DNA from: CAXBBB01 sp963815505
GTDB taxonomy: Bacteria; Bacteroidota; Rhodothermia; Rhodothermales; BA12
Direction of reading: 5' to 3'
Length of the DNA stretch: 64,000 nucleotides
Assembly: GCA_963815505.1 (NCBI GenBank)
Contig: CAWFGU010000022.1
Span: forward strand, 365,518 to 429,517
Shown here: piece by piece, positions 8,512 through 17,782 of the stretch
How positions within the stretch are numbered: position 1 is the stretch's first letter
Layout: every line of letters begins with the position of its first letter
Notes under the pieces: generated by a model
What the model was told of the DNA's origin: nothing
The model's input: the letters and a program-made list of their open reading frames with translations, nothing else
The model's database searches: none
Translations under genes and position numbers: made by a program

Positions 8512-10011
8512 TCAGTGGCGGATGGGAGGAGCAGCGTCGAACAACGTCGCGCACGAGGGCGCGGTCGTCGAATGGGACCTTCTCCGTCCCCACAATGAGG
8601 TAGTCTTCGTGCCCTTTGCCCGGTCACGAGTAGCACGTCGCCCGGCGCGGTGTGAGCGGCGGCGTAGGTCAGCGCGTCGTGGCGGTCGACGATCCACGCA
8701 GCGTCGATCGGGCGGTCGAATCCCTGCCGGATGTCAGCCAGGATCTGCTCGGGGTCTTCGGTCCGCGGGTTGTCGGACGTGACGATGCAGCAGTCGGCGT
8801 AGCGCTCGGCGATCTGGGCGGTCGGGCGGCGCTTGGTCGTGTCGCGGTCTCCGCCGCAGCCGAAGAGCACCCACAGGCGGCCGCGCTCGCTGTCCATCGT
8901 GGCCCTAGCGGTACGCAGGACGTTTTCGAGCGCGTCGGGCGTGTGGGCGTAGTCGACGATGATCGTGCGGTCGTCCTGCGTCACGAACTGCTCGAAGCGG
9001 CCCGGAACGGACGACGCGCCTTCCAACGCGATGCGCACAGCCGACGGCTCCCAGCCCATGCCGACGCCGACCGAGTACGCAGCGGCCAAGTTGTACGCGT
9101 TGAACTCGCCGACCAATCCGAAATGCGAGCGCTGCCCGTCGAGTGTCAGCGTCAGTCCCGTCAGCGCGTTGTCGTCCAGGCGGAAGCGCACGTCGGCCCG
9201 TTCGGATTCTCCGTAGCCGATGACGATTGCGCCAGCGTCGCGAGCAGCGTCGGCCATGTCTGCACCCGATGGATCGTCCACGTTGACGACGGCGACCGAC
9301 TTGCGGATGCAGGTTCTCGAACAGGCGACGTTTGGCCGCGCGGTAGGCGTCCATCGACCCGTGGTAGTCGAGGTGGTCGCGCGTCAGGTTGGTGAATGCG
9401 GCGGCGGCAAACGGCACGGCCGTCACGCGGTCCTGGTCGAGGGCGTGGCTCGACACTTCCATCGCGCAATGCGTGCAGCCCGCGTTGGCCATGCGCGCCA
9501 GCAGTTTGTGCAGCTGCTCGGGTCCGGGCGTGGTGTGCGTCGCGGCGACGACTTCGTCACCGATGCGCGTTTCGATCGTGCCGATCAGCCCGGCCTTGTG
9601 GCCCAGCGCCTGGGTCATCTGGTGCAGCAGATACGTCGTCGTCGTCTTGCCGTTGGTGCCCGTCACGCCCATCATCGCCAGCCGCTGGGCCGGATCGCCA
9701 TGCATCAGCGCCGACGCGTGCGCCAGCGCCGCGCGGCTGTTGCGTGACGCGGATCGTCGGCACGTCGGCGTCGACGGCACGCTCGCTAACGACGGCGATG
9801 GCTCCCGACGCGATGGCTTTGTCGACGTAGCGGTGGCCGTCGGCTTTCTCTCCGGCGACGGCGACGAACAGGCTGCCGGGCTTGACGGCGCGGCTGTCCG
9901 ATGTGACGCGCGTGATCTCGACTGGCCCACGCGCGCGCCGCCCACGCCCGAGTCTGCGCGGAGCAGATCGGCCTGGGAAAAGCGTTCGAGCAGGGCGGCG
10001 AGCGTCGTCAT
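8512..10011 (-). CDS. murE: UDP-MurNAc-tripeptide synthetase MurE (several frameshifts)
   Basis: Mur ligase adding the third stem residue (diaminopimelate or lysine). ATG at 10011 (MTTLAALLERFSQADLL) overlaps the ftsI stop by 4 bp. Frame breaks occur near 9925, 9740, 9305, 8625 and 8545. Between them lie the P-loop GVTGTNGKTTTTYLLHQM, MEVSSHALDQDRV, FTNLTRDHLDYHGSMDAY and VDYAHTPDALENVLRTAR, and then LFGCGGDRDTTKRP-type and TSDNPRTEDPEQILADI. TSDNPR carries the DNPR motif associated with meso-DAP ligases, so DAP is the likely substrate (inference). The C-terminal end at 8512 is my reconstruction, chosen because it gives a stop just before mraY. Confidence 0.9.
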
Positions 10012-12101
10012 CGGTTCGGCTGGGAAGGAGCGGATGAGGACAGGGTGAGGACGGCGCGCGATGGAGCGGGCGCTCCGGCGGCGGGCGATTGCGACGTGAC
10101 GACGCCGGAGCCGCTGATGCGCGTCCGAATGCCCATTTCGGCGAGCCAGTAGCGCGCCTCGCGTCCGGTCAGGCCGATCAGGTCGGGCATCGTCTCGACT
10201 TCGAGCGTGTCGGCGTCGGCGCGGACGGTTGCGCCGATGACGAGGTCGGCGTCGGTCGTGTGGACGGCCGAGAAGCCCCGCGTCCGCCGACACGTTCAGT
10301 CCACGCGAGCGGACGACCGACGAGGCGACGGGAAGCGGCGCGGCGTGCAACTCGGGTGCGTGGGTGCGGTCGGTCACTTCGGTCGAGTCCGGCGGCGACA
10401 GGCGGGCGGCGATGGCGGGGAACGTGCCCAGCCAGCGGCTCGCCGTGCGCTGAAAGACGGGCGCGGCGACGGCTCCGCCGTAGATGCTCGAAGTCGGCTC
10501 GTCCATCACGACGATCAGCGCCACCTGAGGATCGTCGGCGGGGAAGAAGCCGACGAAGCTGCCGCGGTAGCCGCTGCCGTACGCGCCACCTTCGGCCTTG
10601 CGCGCCGTTCCGGTCTTTCCGGCAACGGGCATGCCCGGTCGATCATCGCACGTCGCGCCGTTCCGTCTTCGCTGACGGCTTTCTCGAAGGCGGGAAGCAG
10701 CGCCTGCGACGTTTTGTAGCTCATCGCCCGGCGGATCGAGTCCTGCGGTGCTCGCCACGTCACGCGCCCGGTCACGTCGCGGCGCTCGGACACGACGTAG
10801 GGCTGCACGAGCAAACCGCCGTTCGCCAGCGCGCAGTACGCGGCCAGCACCTGCAACGGCGTCGCCGACACTTCGTAGCCAATCGCCATCGATGCCCGCG
10901 TCGTCCCGCTCCACTCGGACGGACGCTTCAAGCGCCCATCGGCCTCGCCCGGCAAGTCGACGTAGGTCGGCTGACCGAAAGCCCATCGCGCGCGCCGTCT
11001 GGTAGAACGCGTCCGGGTCGATGCGCCCGGCGACGCGCGCCGTGCCGACGTTGCTCGAGACGGCGATCACGTCGCTGAACGGAATCGTGCCGTGCGCTTT
11101 GGTGTCGCGCAGCGTTCGGCCCGAGAAGACGCCCCAGCCCTCGCCGGTCTCGATCATCTCGTCCATCTGCACGACGCCCTCGTCCAGCGCGGCCGCGGCA
11201 GCGACGAGTTTGAACGTCGATCCGGGTTCGAGTTGGTCGGTCATCGCCCGGTTGCGGCGCTGACTGATGCTCGAAGCTCCGGCGCTGTTCGGGTTGTACG
11301 TCGGCACGTTCGCCATCGCCAGGATCGGCTCCGGTTCGTGGGATCGATGGCGACGGCTGCTCCCCACTGACTTCCGGCTTCGGCCACGCCGCGCGCCAGC
11401 TCCTCTTCCATGATGCTCTGCCGATACAGGTCGAGCGTCAGGACGAGCGACTCGCCGTGCTTGGGTTCGACGCGCGCGCCGTCGACCAGCGCCGTCCGTC
11501 GCGCACCCTGTCTCGCCGAACCGTCTGCTGCCCCGCGACGCCTTCGAGCGCTTGCTGATACTGCACTTCCAGCCCAGCCAGTCCCACGCCCGTCGCGGTC
11601 GACGTGGCCCAGCACGTGCGCCGCCGCCGTCCGTAGGTGTAGCGGCGCGAGCGCGTCGGGCTTGCGATCAGGCCGGGCACGTCCGACGCCTCCAGTTGCT
11701 CATACTCCGCCTCGCCGACTCCGGTCGCCAGCGAGACGTACTGCTTGGACGCGCGCTGTCGACCTTGCGCGCGTAGTAGCGCAGCCGAGCGTCCGGTCAG
11801 TCGACCGAGCGTGGCATAGAACTGCGTCGCCTGATTCGAGAAGCCGCGTGCCGTCGGGTCGAGGGCCAGGTCGTAGCGCGTCTGGTTCGTCACGAGGACC
11901 CGGCCCGCTGCGTCCAGGATGTCGCCGCGCAAGGCAGGAATCTGCTCGATGCTTTGCGCCTGCTCCTGACCGCGCGCGCGGAGATCGGCGCCCTTCCTCG
12001 ACGTAGATCCGCCCCATGCGCCACACCACGAGGATCGGCACGATGCTGACGATCGTCAGCACCACGTACATCCGGGTATGAATCTGGTCGCGGGCGGTCA
12101 C
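10008..12101 (-). CDS. ftsI: Septal penicillin-binding protein FtsI/PBP3 with PASTA domain (many frameshifts)
   Basis: Bitopic transpeptidase cross-linking septal peptidoglycan. GTG at 12101, 3 bp after the ftsL stop, gives MTARDQIHTRMYVVLTIVSI with an N-terminal membrane anchor. Breaks occur near 11992, 11640, 11585, 11515, 11340, 10985, 10635 and 10280. The transpeptidase motifs are all present: SxxK as LEPGSTFKLVA, SxN as AVSSNVGTA, and KTG as AGKTGTARK. A PASTA domain ends the protein (MPDLIGLTGREARYWLAEMG ... GVVTSQSPAAGA), as in many Bacteroidota/Chlorobi division PBPs. The reconstructed length is about 695 aa. The number of breaks is the highest in the window; an essential gene cannot be this damaged, so sequence error is likely. 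Confidence 0.88.
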
Positions 12102-12104
12102 GGA

Positions 12105-12578
12105 TCAGTCGGTGTCTATGGTGAGAGAAGCGCCGTAGCCCATGCCTTCCTCAAGACCGAGCGCGTGGGCGCGCGGCAGGATGACGGTTGGGCTGGTGGC
12201 CGCGTCGAAGGCGGCTTTGAGCCGATTGTGGCGCAGGTGCAGACTCAGGTTGTCGCGCTTAGCCTCTTGCACCTGCGTCAGCAAGTTGTGCGTCGCCGAC
12301 ACGTGACCCACGTACGCCGTGAACAGGATCGACGCGGCGACGACGAGCAACACGAAGTTCAGCGTCGAGATACCCATCAGCGTTTGGGACACACGCCCCT
12401 CGCGACGCGCGACCGGCGTTCCACCCAACGTGCCCCAGTCGGCGGGCGCTTCGGCTTCGGGGCGGACACCCTGCTGGCGCTCGGCCTCCCACGCGCGCGT
12501 GTCCGACGGACGTGCCTGCCGAGCCGCCGGGCGGATGCCCTTGCGACGCTGGGTCGATGTCATGTTGAGGACCGGCAT
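12105..12578 (-). CDS. ftsL: FtsL-like division protein
   Basis: Small bitopic protein expected to form a coiled-coil complex with FtsQ and DivIC/FtsB. I start at ATG 12578 (MPVLNMTSTQRRKG), 4 bp after the rsmH stop; a further in-frame ATG at 12563 is possible. A basic, Pro/Arg-rich cytoplasmic tail of about 75 residues leads to one membrane helix (TLNFVLLVVAASILFTAYVG). A heptad-like stretch follows (VQEAKRDNLSLHLRHNRLKAAFD), then a short tail. Total 157 aa, somewhat long for FtsL because of the tail. Sequence identity in this family is weak; the call rests on topology and the slot between rsmH and ftsI. Confidence 0.75.
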   Translation of the reverse strand: MPVLNMTSTQRRKGIRPAARQARPSDTRAWEAERQQGVRPEAEAPADWGTLGGTPVARREGRVSQTLMGISTLNFVLLVVAASILFTAYVGHVSATHNLLTQVQEAKRDNLSLHLRHNRLKAAFDAATSPTVILPRAHALGLEEGMGYGASLTIDTD

Positions 12579-12582
12579 GGCG

Positions 12583-13541
12583 TCAGGCGGTTGTGGTGGG
12601 CGTGACCTTCTCGGCGGCGCGCAGCCTCGCGCTCCGGGCGCGCGGGTTGCGGGCGATCTCTTCGTCGGATGCCGTGATGGCGCGCGTCGTAATCGGGCGC
12701 AGCGGCGCGATGGGGTTGCCATATCCGTCGCGCGGAACGTCGGCTTGGTCGAACGTGCCCGAGCGGAAGAAGCGCTTGACGCGTCGGTCTTCGAGCGAGT
12801 GGTAACTGAGCACGACGATCCGTCCGCCCACTTTGAGCCGGTCGAGCGATTGCACGAGCGCCCGCTCCAGCGCGCCCAACTCGTCGTTGACCGCGATGCG
12901 CAGCGCCTGAAACACGCGCGACAAACTCTTCGACTCGTCGCGATTGGGCACGCTCGACCGAATGGCGTACGCCAGCTCCCCCGTCGTCTTGATAGGGCGA
13001 CGCTGAACGATGGATCTCGCGATGTGCCGACTCCGGCGCTCTTCGCCGTACTCGTAGATCACGTCGGCCAAATCGTCCTGATCGTACGCGTTGACGATGG
13101 TCGCTGCCGTCACGTCCTGCCGCTGGTCCATACGCATATCGAGCGGCGCATCGGCGCGATGGCTGAAGCCGCGCGACCCGTCGTCCAGCTGGTGCGACGA
13201 AACGCCGATGTCGAGCAAGATGCCGTCGATGGTGTCGATGCCCGCGCGGTCGAGCAGCTCGGACAAATCGCCGAACGTACCTCGAATGGTTTGAAAGCGG
13301 CCCGATTCTACGTCGAGTCGCGAGCCGATTTTCGGCTTCGATCAGCGCATCGGCATCGCGGTCGATTCCAACTAGTTTAGCAGTTGCATCAGCGATTGCA
13401 GAATCGCCAGACTGTGCCCACCACCGCCCAGAGTCGCGTCTACATACACACCGCTCGCATTTCGGGACGAGCAGTTCGACCGTCTCGTCGACGAGGACGG
13501 GCGCGTGGTATTCGGAGGCGTAGTGTGTATCCGAGCGTCAT
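12583..13541 (-). CDS. rsmH: 16S rRNA m4C1402 methyltransferase RsmH/MraW (N-terminal frameshifts)
   Basis: SAM-dependent methyltransferase modifying C1402 in the decoding centre. The clean C-terminal 227 codons contain DGILLDIGVSSHQLDD, GFSHRADAPLDMRMD and GGRIVVLSYHSLEDRRVK, all RsmH signatures. The N-terminal fifth is broken: ATG at 13541 overlaps the mraZ stop (ATGA). Then frames change near 13520, 13460, 13378 and 13325 while spelling EYHAPVLVDETVELLVP, VYVDATLGGGGHSLAILQ (the SAM motif) and LVGIDRDADALIEAE. Reconstructed length is about 318 aa. Homopolymer-type indels are the likely cause. Confidence 0.9.
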
Positions 13542-13987
13542 GCGATCCCTCCTCCCATTACGTCCTGGATCAATTCGGACTCGTCGAGAATGTCGCCCAT
13601 GTAATCGGCGTAGCGATCCTCGTCCCAGATCTCAATGTGGCGAAACGCACCTACGACCAGCGCCTTGTCTCCGATGCCAAACTTGGCGAGCCGGTCGCGC
13701 GAGATGGTGACGCGTCCCTGCTTGTCGAGTTCGAGGTCTTCGGCCGAGAAGAGCAGCACGCGGATGGCCTTGCGAACGTCGGCGCGAAACTCGTTCAGGC
13801 GGCTCATCTCTTCTTCCTTCTGAGCCCACACGTCTTCGGGGTAAAGCTGCAAGCACCCGTCCACCCCGTCCACCATCGTGAAGCGGCCACCTGCCTCGGG
13901 GGCCATCGACGCACGCATTTTCGCCGGGATCGCGATGCGTCCCTTCGGGTCTACCGAGTTGAGCGAGTGTCCTTTGAAGCTTGCCAT
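13538..13987 (-). CDS. mraZ: Transcriptional regulator MraZ
   Basis: DNA-binding protein with two SpoVT/AbrB-like swapped-hairpin domains that autoregulates the dcw operon. ATG at 13987 (MASFKGHSLNSVDPKGRIAIPAKMR) gives 149 aa, the family norm. The first DxKGRxxxP motif is at residues 13-21 and the second, DKQGRVTISRDRL, is near residue 88. The longer open frame to 14047 reads through the MraZ-box region and is rejected. It is the first gene of the cluster, and its stop overlaps the rsmH start by 4 bp. Confidence 0.96.
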   Translation of the reverse strand: MASFKGHSLNSVDPKGRIAIPAKMRASMAPEAGGRFTMVDGVDGCLQLYPEDVWAQKEEEMSRLNEFRADVRKAIRVLLFSAEDLELDKQGRVTISRDRLAKFGIGDKALVVGAFRHIEIWDEDRYADYMGDILDESELIQDVMGGGIA

Positions 13988-14001
13988 GACGAGTGTATCT
14001 C

Positions 14002-14050
14002 CCCACCCGGCGTCCCGGATGTAATCCTTCCCCACTTTCCCCCACACCCA
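14002..14050 (-). promoter_or_regulatory. MraZ boxes upstream of mraZ
   Basis: On the minus strand four TGGG(G/T) units precede mraZ: plus-strand CCCA at 14002-14005, 14031-14034, 14041-14044 and 14047-14050. The 14031 and 14041 units are exactly 10 bp apart, the spacing known for MraZ-binding repeats in other bacteria, so the operator assignment is well founded. Upstream, TAGCTTGG (one mismatch to the TAnnTTTG -7 box of Bacteroidota) could be the promoter. Confidence 0.7.
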
Positions 14051-14185
14051 TCAATCTAACCGAAAAAGGCTGTTTTCCAAGCTAAAAGCCTGTTTCTCGC
14101 ATATTTAGGTGTATGCGCAACCGGTGGTGACATGCCCAGATACTTCCACACACGAACCGAAAGAACAAATATTCACCCTCTTCAC

Positions 14186-14218
14186 TTTGCCGGTGAACAA
14201 GTTTTCACCCTAGCCGTG
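14186..14218 (+). promoter_or_regulatory. Putative autoregulated promoter of the lexA-like gene
   Basis: A perfect 6-bp inverted repeat GGTGAA-CAAGTT-TTCACC (14192-14209) lies exactly between a TTTG (14186-14189, -33 like) and TAGCCGTG (14211-14218, an imperfect -7 box). A repressor bound here would block the promoter. An additional half site TTCACC is at about 14171-14176. Placement just upstream of a LexA-type HTH gene makes autoregulation the natural hypothesis; it is inference. Confidence 0.45.
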
Positions 14219-14251
14219 TTTTATCCACACGCTCATTCACACATACGAGAG

Positions 14252-14719
14252 ATGTCGCCAACACTAACTGACAGGCAGAGTCAGATTCTGGCTTTCGTTC
14301 AACGCTACATCCAGCGTCATAACAGGCCACCTACCATGAAGGAGATTGGGGGCGAAGTGGGAATTTCATCTACCAGTGCCGTCTCCAAGTCGCTGGACGC
14401 GTTACAAGATAAGGGATACGTCACACGCACGCCCAACGTATCGCGCGGCCTTCGCATAGTCGGCTCGCAGGCCTGGCACATTGGCTTCGCCGACCGTATC
14501 GCTACCCTACGTCGCCGACGCGTTCGGGCGGCACCCAGCGTCGCTCGGCAAGGTCAGCGACGGCGTTCTGCACCTCGACGCCTCGCTACTCGCAGGACAC
14601 CCGGCAATCGACGTAATCGTAGTCGCAGCAGGCGATGATGGCATGGTGGGTGAAGGTATTCGCAAGGGCGATCGCGTCGTGACTCACATGCTCGCTGCAA
14701 AGGATATGACGAGCTCTAG
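14252..14719 (+). CDS. LexA-like repressor, truncated and lacking the catalytic serine (one frameshift)
   Basis: ATG at 14252 begins MSPTLTDRQSQILAFVQRYI and continues with NRPPTMKEIGGEVGISSTSAVSK: the LexA N-terminal winged-helix DNA-binding domain, complete to about residue 70. The frame shifts near 14485 (QAWHI into ASPTVSLPYVADAFG). It continues into a remnant of the S24 autoprotease fold, where VVAAGDDGMVGEGIRKGDRVV aligns with the usual GDSM..GI..GD block. The catalytic Ser is replaced (GDDGM), and the roughly 50 C-terminal residues that carry the catalytic Lys are missing. So it could bind DNA but should not self-cleave. The stop is uncertain: in one frame TAG at 14717, in the other the frame runs to 14819. 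It may be a decaying gene. Confidence 0.6.
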
Positions 14720-15462
14720 GGCTCTCCGTCGTCGTTCTCCGCGAACAGCTCGTCGTACGCTTTATACATTTTGCACGTCGGTTGTGGCACGTGAAACCTG
14801 TAGCCAAACACTACCCTGAGGAGGAGTTTGGAAACGGTGATCCAGCCTTCCATCCGCTTGGGCGCGTGCTCAGCATCGTACGATTTGTCGCGCAAAACGA
14901 CTTCTCGTCTGCACAAGTTAGAGATGGGATAACTGATCAGGCGTGCTCGCGTACAGTTTCTGCTACTATCAGACAGGACTTCTATATAGCTACTCAGCAT
15001 GTGCTCGAACTCCCCACTCGAGGATGAGGCCAATGCTTTTCGCTCTGGATCCAACGCACGGGCCTGCTCAATTATCTCCTCGCCCATAGTCGGATATAAG
15101 CTCAATAGGTGCTGGTGCAACCGTACACCGACTCGCCCCATCCGCCTTAGCAGCAACGCGCGGTCCATGCGCCGCAGAACTCCGACGGCTAAGCCATCCT
15201 TGTCTGTGTCCATGAGCCCGAGGACCTGGATTCGGTACGCCAAGTCACTCAGAAGCTCGGCGTCGTCACGCGCCCACGTGCGCGCTTCGCTGTGGGGTAG
15301 CAGTGTCGTAGGGTCGGATGGAGAATCGGCCAGACTTCCTGGTTTCGTGCCACTCGGCGGCGACTGAAAGGGCGGACAGAAGTGCGACGGTCTGGTACGC
15401 CTGACGCTCGTCGTGTTCGGTGTCCACCTAGATGTCGAGGTAGCGCATGAACGCCTGGACAC
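14716..15462 (-). CDS. Hypothetical protein
   Basis: I do not recognise a family. The open frame gives up to 248 aa, but the first part (15428-15462) only re-reads the end of the CBS gene, so the true start is probably inside, before or at MDTDKDGLAVGVLRRMDRA. The central part is charged and helical (RALLLRRMGRVGVRLHQHLL, EEIIEQARALDPERKALA), the C-terminus acidic (AYDELFAENDDGEP). It is convergent with the lexA-like gene. Codon use is less GC-biased than in neighbouring genes, which hints at horizontal origin or relaxed selection. A frameshift near the N-terminus is possible. Confidence 0.45.
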   Translation of the reverse strand: MSRRSCATSTSRWTPNTTSVRRTRPSHFCPPFQSPPSGTKPGSLADSPSDPTTLLPHSEARTWARDDAELLSDLAYRIQVLGLMDTDKDGLAVGVLRRMDRALLLRRMGRVGVRLHQHLLSLYPTMGEEIIEQARALDPERKALASSSSGEFEHMLSSYIEVLSDSSRNCTRARLISYPISNLCRREVVLRDKSYDAEHAPKRMEGWITVSKLLLRVVFGYRFHVPQPTCKMYKAYDELFAENDDGEP

Positions 15463-16099
15463 GGTCTTGCAGGTCTTCCTCGGTCTCGGACTCGCCGTGT
15501 GAGCCGATCACGTTATAGCCGTAGTGTTCGAGCAGGTGGCGCACGCGCGATGCGTCCTGGACGTTGAGTTTGAGCGTGAGCACATAAGACTCAGAACCCT
15601 GAGATGGCTGCTCGGACACGACCGAAAGAATGCGCACGTCGTTCTGCTCGATCGTGTGCACGAGTTTGGCGAGCGAGAAGTCGCGAGGCTCCATCTCGAC
15701 GGTCACGATGGCCCCGGCTTCCTGGGTGGCGAGCATTTGGGCGTAGCGCTCGAAAATGTCGCGGCGGCGGGCGAAGCCGAGATAGCGTCTGCCTTCATCG
15801 ATGATGGGCAATGCCGTCAGATCGTGCTGTACCATCAACTTAGTGGCCTCGAATACGTGTGCATCAGGAGCAATGCTGACAGGGAAACCTCCGATAACCG
15901 AGGCTATAGTTGAGTCGGGTCCATCGGCGTTGAGCAATACGCCCTCGCTCACGACGCCCATTAGAATGCCATCGGGACCGACGACGGGGAGTGTTTCGCA
16001 GCCATCCTCTAACACCATTCCGAGCGCCTCCTCAATCGTGTCGGAGGGCGAGAGCGGAGCAGGTGTCCAGGTGACGAGGGTATCGATGGGGACGGTCAT
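15428..16099 (-). CDS. CBS-domain pair protein with C-terminal ACT-like region
   Basis: Cytoplasmic regulatory protein, 223 aa, intact. Two CBS motifs are visible, one at residues about 10-60 (DTIEEALGMVLEDGCETLPVV) and one at about 70-125 (AHVFEATKLMVQHDLTALPII). CBS pairs bind adenosine nucleotides. A C-terminal segment (VHTIEQNDVRILSVVSEQP...VRHLLEHYGYNVIGSHGE) has the beta-alpha-beta pattern of an ACT-type sensor, as in AcuB-like proteins. The ligand and the target cannot be inferred. The gap to hflX (16100-16239) holds no gene. Confidence 0.8.
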   Translation of the reverse strand: MTVPIDTLVTWTPAPLSPSDTIEEALGMVLEDGCETLPVVGPDGILMGVVSEGVLLNADGPDSTIASVIGGFPVSIAPDAHVFEATKLMVQHDLTALPIIDEGRRYLGFARRRDIFERYAQMLATQEAGAIVTVEMEPRDFSLAKLVHTIEQNDVRILSVVSEQPSQGSESYVLTLKLNVQDASRVRHLLEHYGYNVIGSHGESETEEDLQDRVQAFMRYLDI

Positions 16100-16239
16100 G
16101 GCAGGCGGGCGCTAGGGCTACGCGACGGAGTGCAAGGGGTATGCCGAATGAGGAGAAACAGGCGCGTATCGATGGGACGCCGACACAAAGGCAGAAGGAG
16201 ATGACCACCGTAGGGGTATCGGGACACGGTGCCGAGAGG

Positions 16240-17580
16240 TTAAGAGGCCACCTCAGATTGACCGTCGCCGCTCCACCTCAGATCGGCATACGGACGCAGG
16301 GCGGTTTCCAAGTCGCCGCGGTGCTGCGGGTCGACGCGGAAGCGCAGACGGGCAACAGCAAACGACTCGGGAGATCCATTGCGAGCATAGCCGTATGTCT
16401 CATCGAGCACATCGGTGACCTGGTGGATGTGAGCAATCAGTCCGCTACCGGTCGCAACGGGAACGAGTGCGTCCATCGTCACGAAGTCGGCTTCGACGGC
16501 CTCGACCATCTGCGCCTTGAGCTCTTCCAGCCCAACACCACGCAGCGCCGACACGAATGCGGCATCCGGATAGTCGGCCTTGAGCTGAGCGAGGAGGTTG
16601 CGCGCTTCCAGGTCGTCCATCTTGTTGAACACGAGCAGGCGGCGCTTGTCGAGCACACCCAGTTCGCTAAGCGTCTCGCGCACGACGGCAATGTGATCCT
16701 CGAAGTGCGGATGCGACGCATCGACGACGTGCAGCAGGATGTCGGCTTCGCGCGTTTCGTCGAGCGTCGACTTGAACGACTCGATCAGTCGGTGCGGCAG
16801 CTTGCGGATAAAACCAACGGTGTCGGACAGCATCACCTCTTTGTTGTCGTCCAGCCGGACGAGCCGCGTCGTGGCGTCGAGCGTAGCGAAGAGCCTGTTC
16901 TCGGCGAGCACGTTGGTGCCGCTGATCGCGTTCATCAGCGTGCTCTTTCCGGCGTTGGTATACCCGACCAATGCAAAGCGCGCGTACTCCTCACGGCCCT
17001 TGCGCTGCGTCGTCCGCTGCCGGTCGATCTTGTCTAGCCGCTCGCGCAGTAGCGACATCCGCGTGCCGATCAAGCGGCGGTCCGTTTCGATCTGCGACTC
17101 GCCCGGCCCCTTGAAACCGATGCCGCCTTTCTGCCGCGAAAGGTGCGTCCACTGCCGCGTCAGCCGGGTGCGGACGTAGTCGAGTTGCGCCAGTTCGACC
17201 TGCGTTTTGGCCGTCGACGAGCGCGCGCGCGTGGCGAAAATGTCGAGGATCAGACCGCTGCGGTCGACCAATTTGCATTCAACCTTGCGTTCCAAGTTGC
17301 GCAGCTGAATCGGCGACAAGTCGTCGTCGAAAATGACCAGGTCGGCTTTGTGAAACTCGACGGCTTCCTTGAGCTGATCGACCTTGCCCGATCCGATGTA
17401 CGTGCTGCTGTGCGGCTTGGCGAGGTTCTGCGTGATGCGCTCGCACACATCGGCACCGGCGGTGTCAGCGAGTTGCGCCAACTCGTCGAGCGAGTCTTCA
17501 ATATCGTAGCGCGTTTCGCCGGGCAAGAGGACACCGACGAGGATGGCGCGTTCGCGCGCGTTGGGGTTGGATTCGTACAA
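16240..17580 (-). CDS. hflX: Ribosome-associated GTPase HflX
   Basis: Translational GTPase that splits stalled or hibernating ribosomes under stress. 446 aa, intact. The N-terminal HflX domain has the EELAQLADTAGADV and TYIGSGKVDQLKE blocks. A coiled linker holds RLIGTRMSLLRERLDKIDRQR. The G domain shows G1 GYTNAGKSTLMNAI, G3 DTVGFIRKLPHRLIESFKST and G4 NKMD. The C-terminal domain is short. It appears monocistronic. Confidence 0.95.
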   Translation of the reverse strand: MYESNPNARERAILVGVLLPGETRYDIEDSLDELAQLADTAGADVCERITQNLAKPHSSTYIGSGKVDQLKEAVEFHKADLVIFDDDLSPIQLRNLERKVECKLVDRSGLILDIFATRARSSTAKTQVELAQLDYVRTRLTRQWTHLSRQKGGIGFKGPGESQIETDRRLIGTRMSLLRERLDKIDRQRTTQRKGREEYARFALVGYTNAGKSTLMNAISGTNVLAENRLFATLDATTRLVRLDDNKEVMLSDTVGFIRKLPHRLIESFKSTLDETREADILLHVVDASHPHFEDHIAVVRETLSELGVLDKRRLLVFNKMDDLEARNLLAQLKADYPDAAFVSALRGVGLEELKAQMVEAVEADFVTMDALVPVATGSGLIAHIHQVTDVLDETYGYARNGSPESFAVARLRFRVDPQHRGDLETALRPYADLRWSGDGQSEVAS

Positions 17581-17782
17581 ACGAGACGAGGTTTATTCGC
17601 CTTTTAGAACGTGCCGAACGCCCGCAAGTTGCCCGACATCGCCTGGGCACCTGCTCTCATCGCGTGATGAGGTTAACTCCGAATATGCGCGCTGAGCAAG
17701 CGGTGCAGCGCATCCAGGTCAGCTATGAGGAATCGGCGCAGCGCACCGTTGATTTCGTCTCGAAACTCAACAGAAACTGGTT
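17581..17782. other. Intergenic region between hflX and a divergent lipoprotein gene
   Basis: No gene can be supported. A short plus-strand frame from ATG 17666 spells a helical, gene-like stretch (RAEQAVQRIQVSYEESAQRT) that runs out of frame into the lipoprotein gene. It could be a remnant or chance. The region must also hold the divergent promoters of hflX and the lipoprotein gene; I see no clear -33/-7 pair. Confidence 0.4.

Noticed and set aside
14221..14229. Perfect DnaA box TTATCCACA upstream of the lexA-like gene
   Set aside because: A single 9-mer is expected about once in a window of this size by chance; there is no cluster of boxes or AT-rich unwinding element, so I do not call oriC here.
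16141..17037. 298-codon plus-strand frame opposite hflX
   Set aside because: Antisense of a well-supported GTPase gene; no motif.
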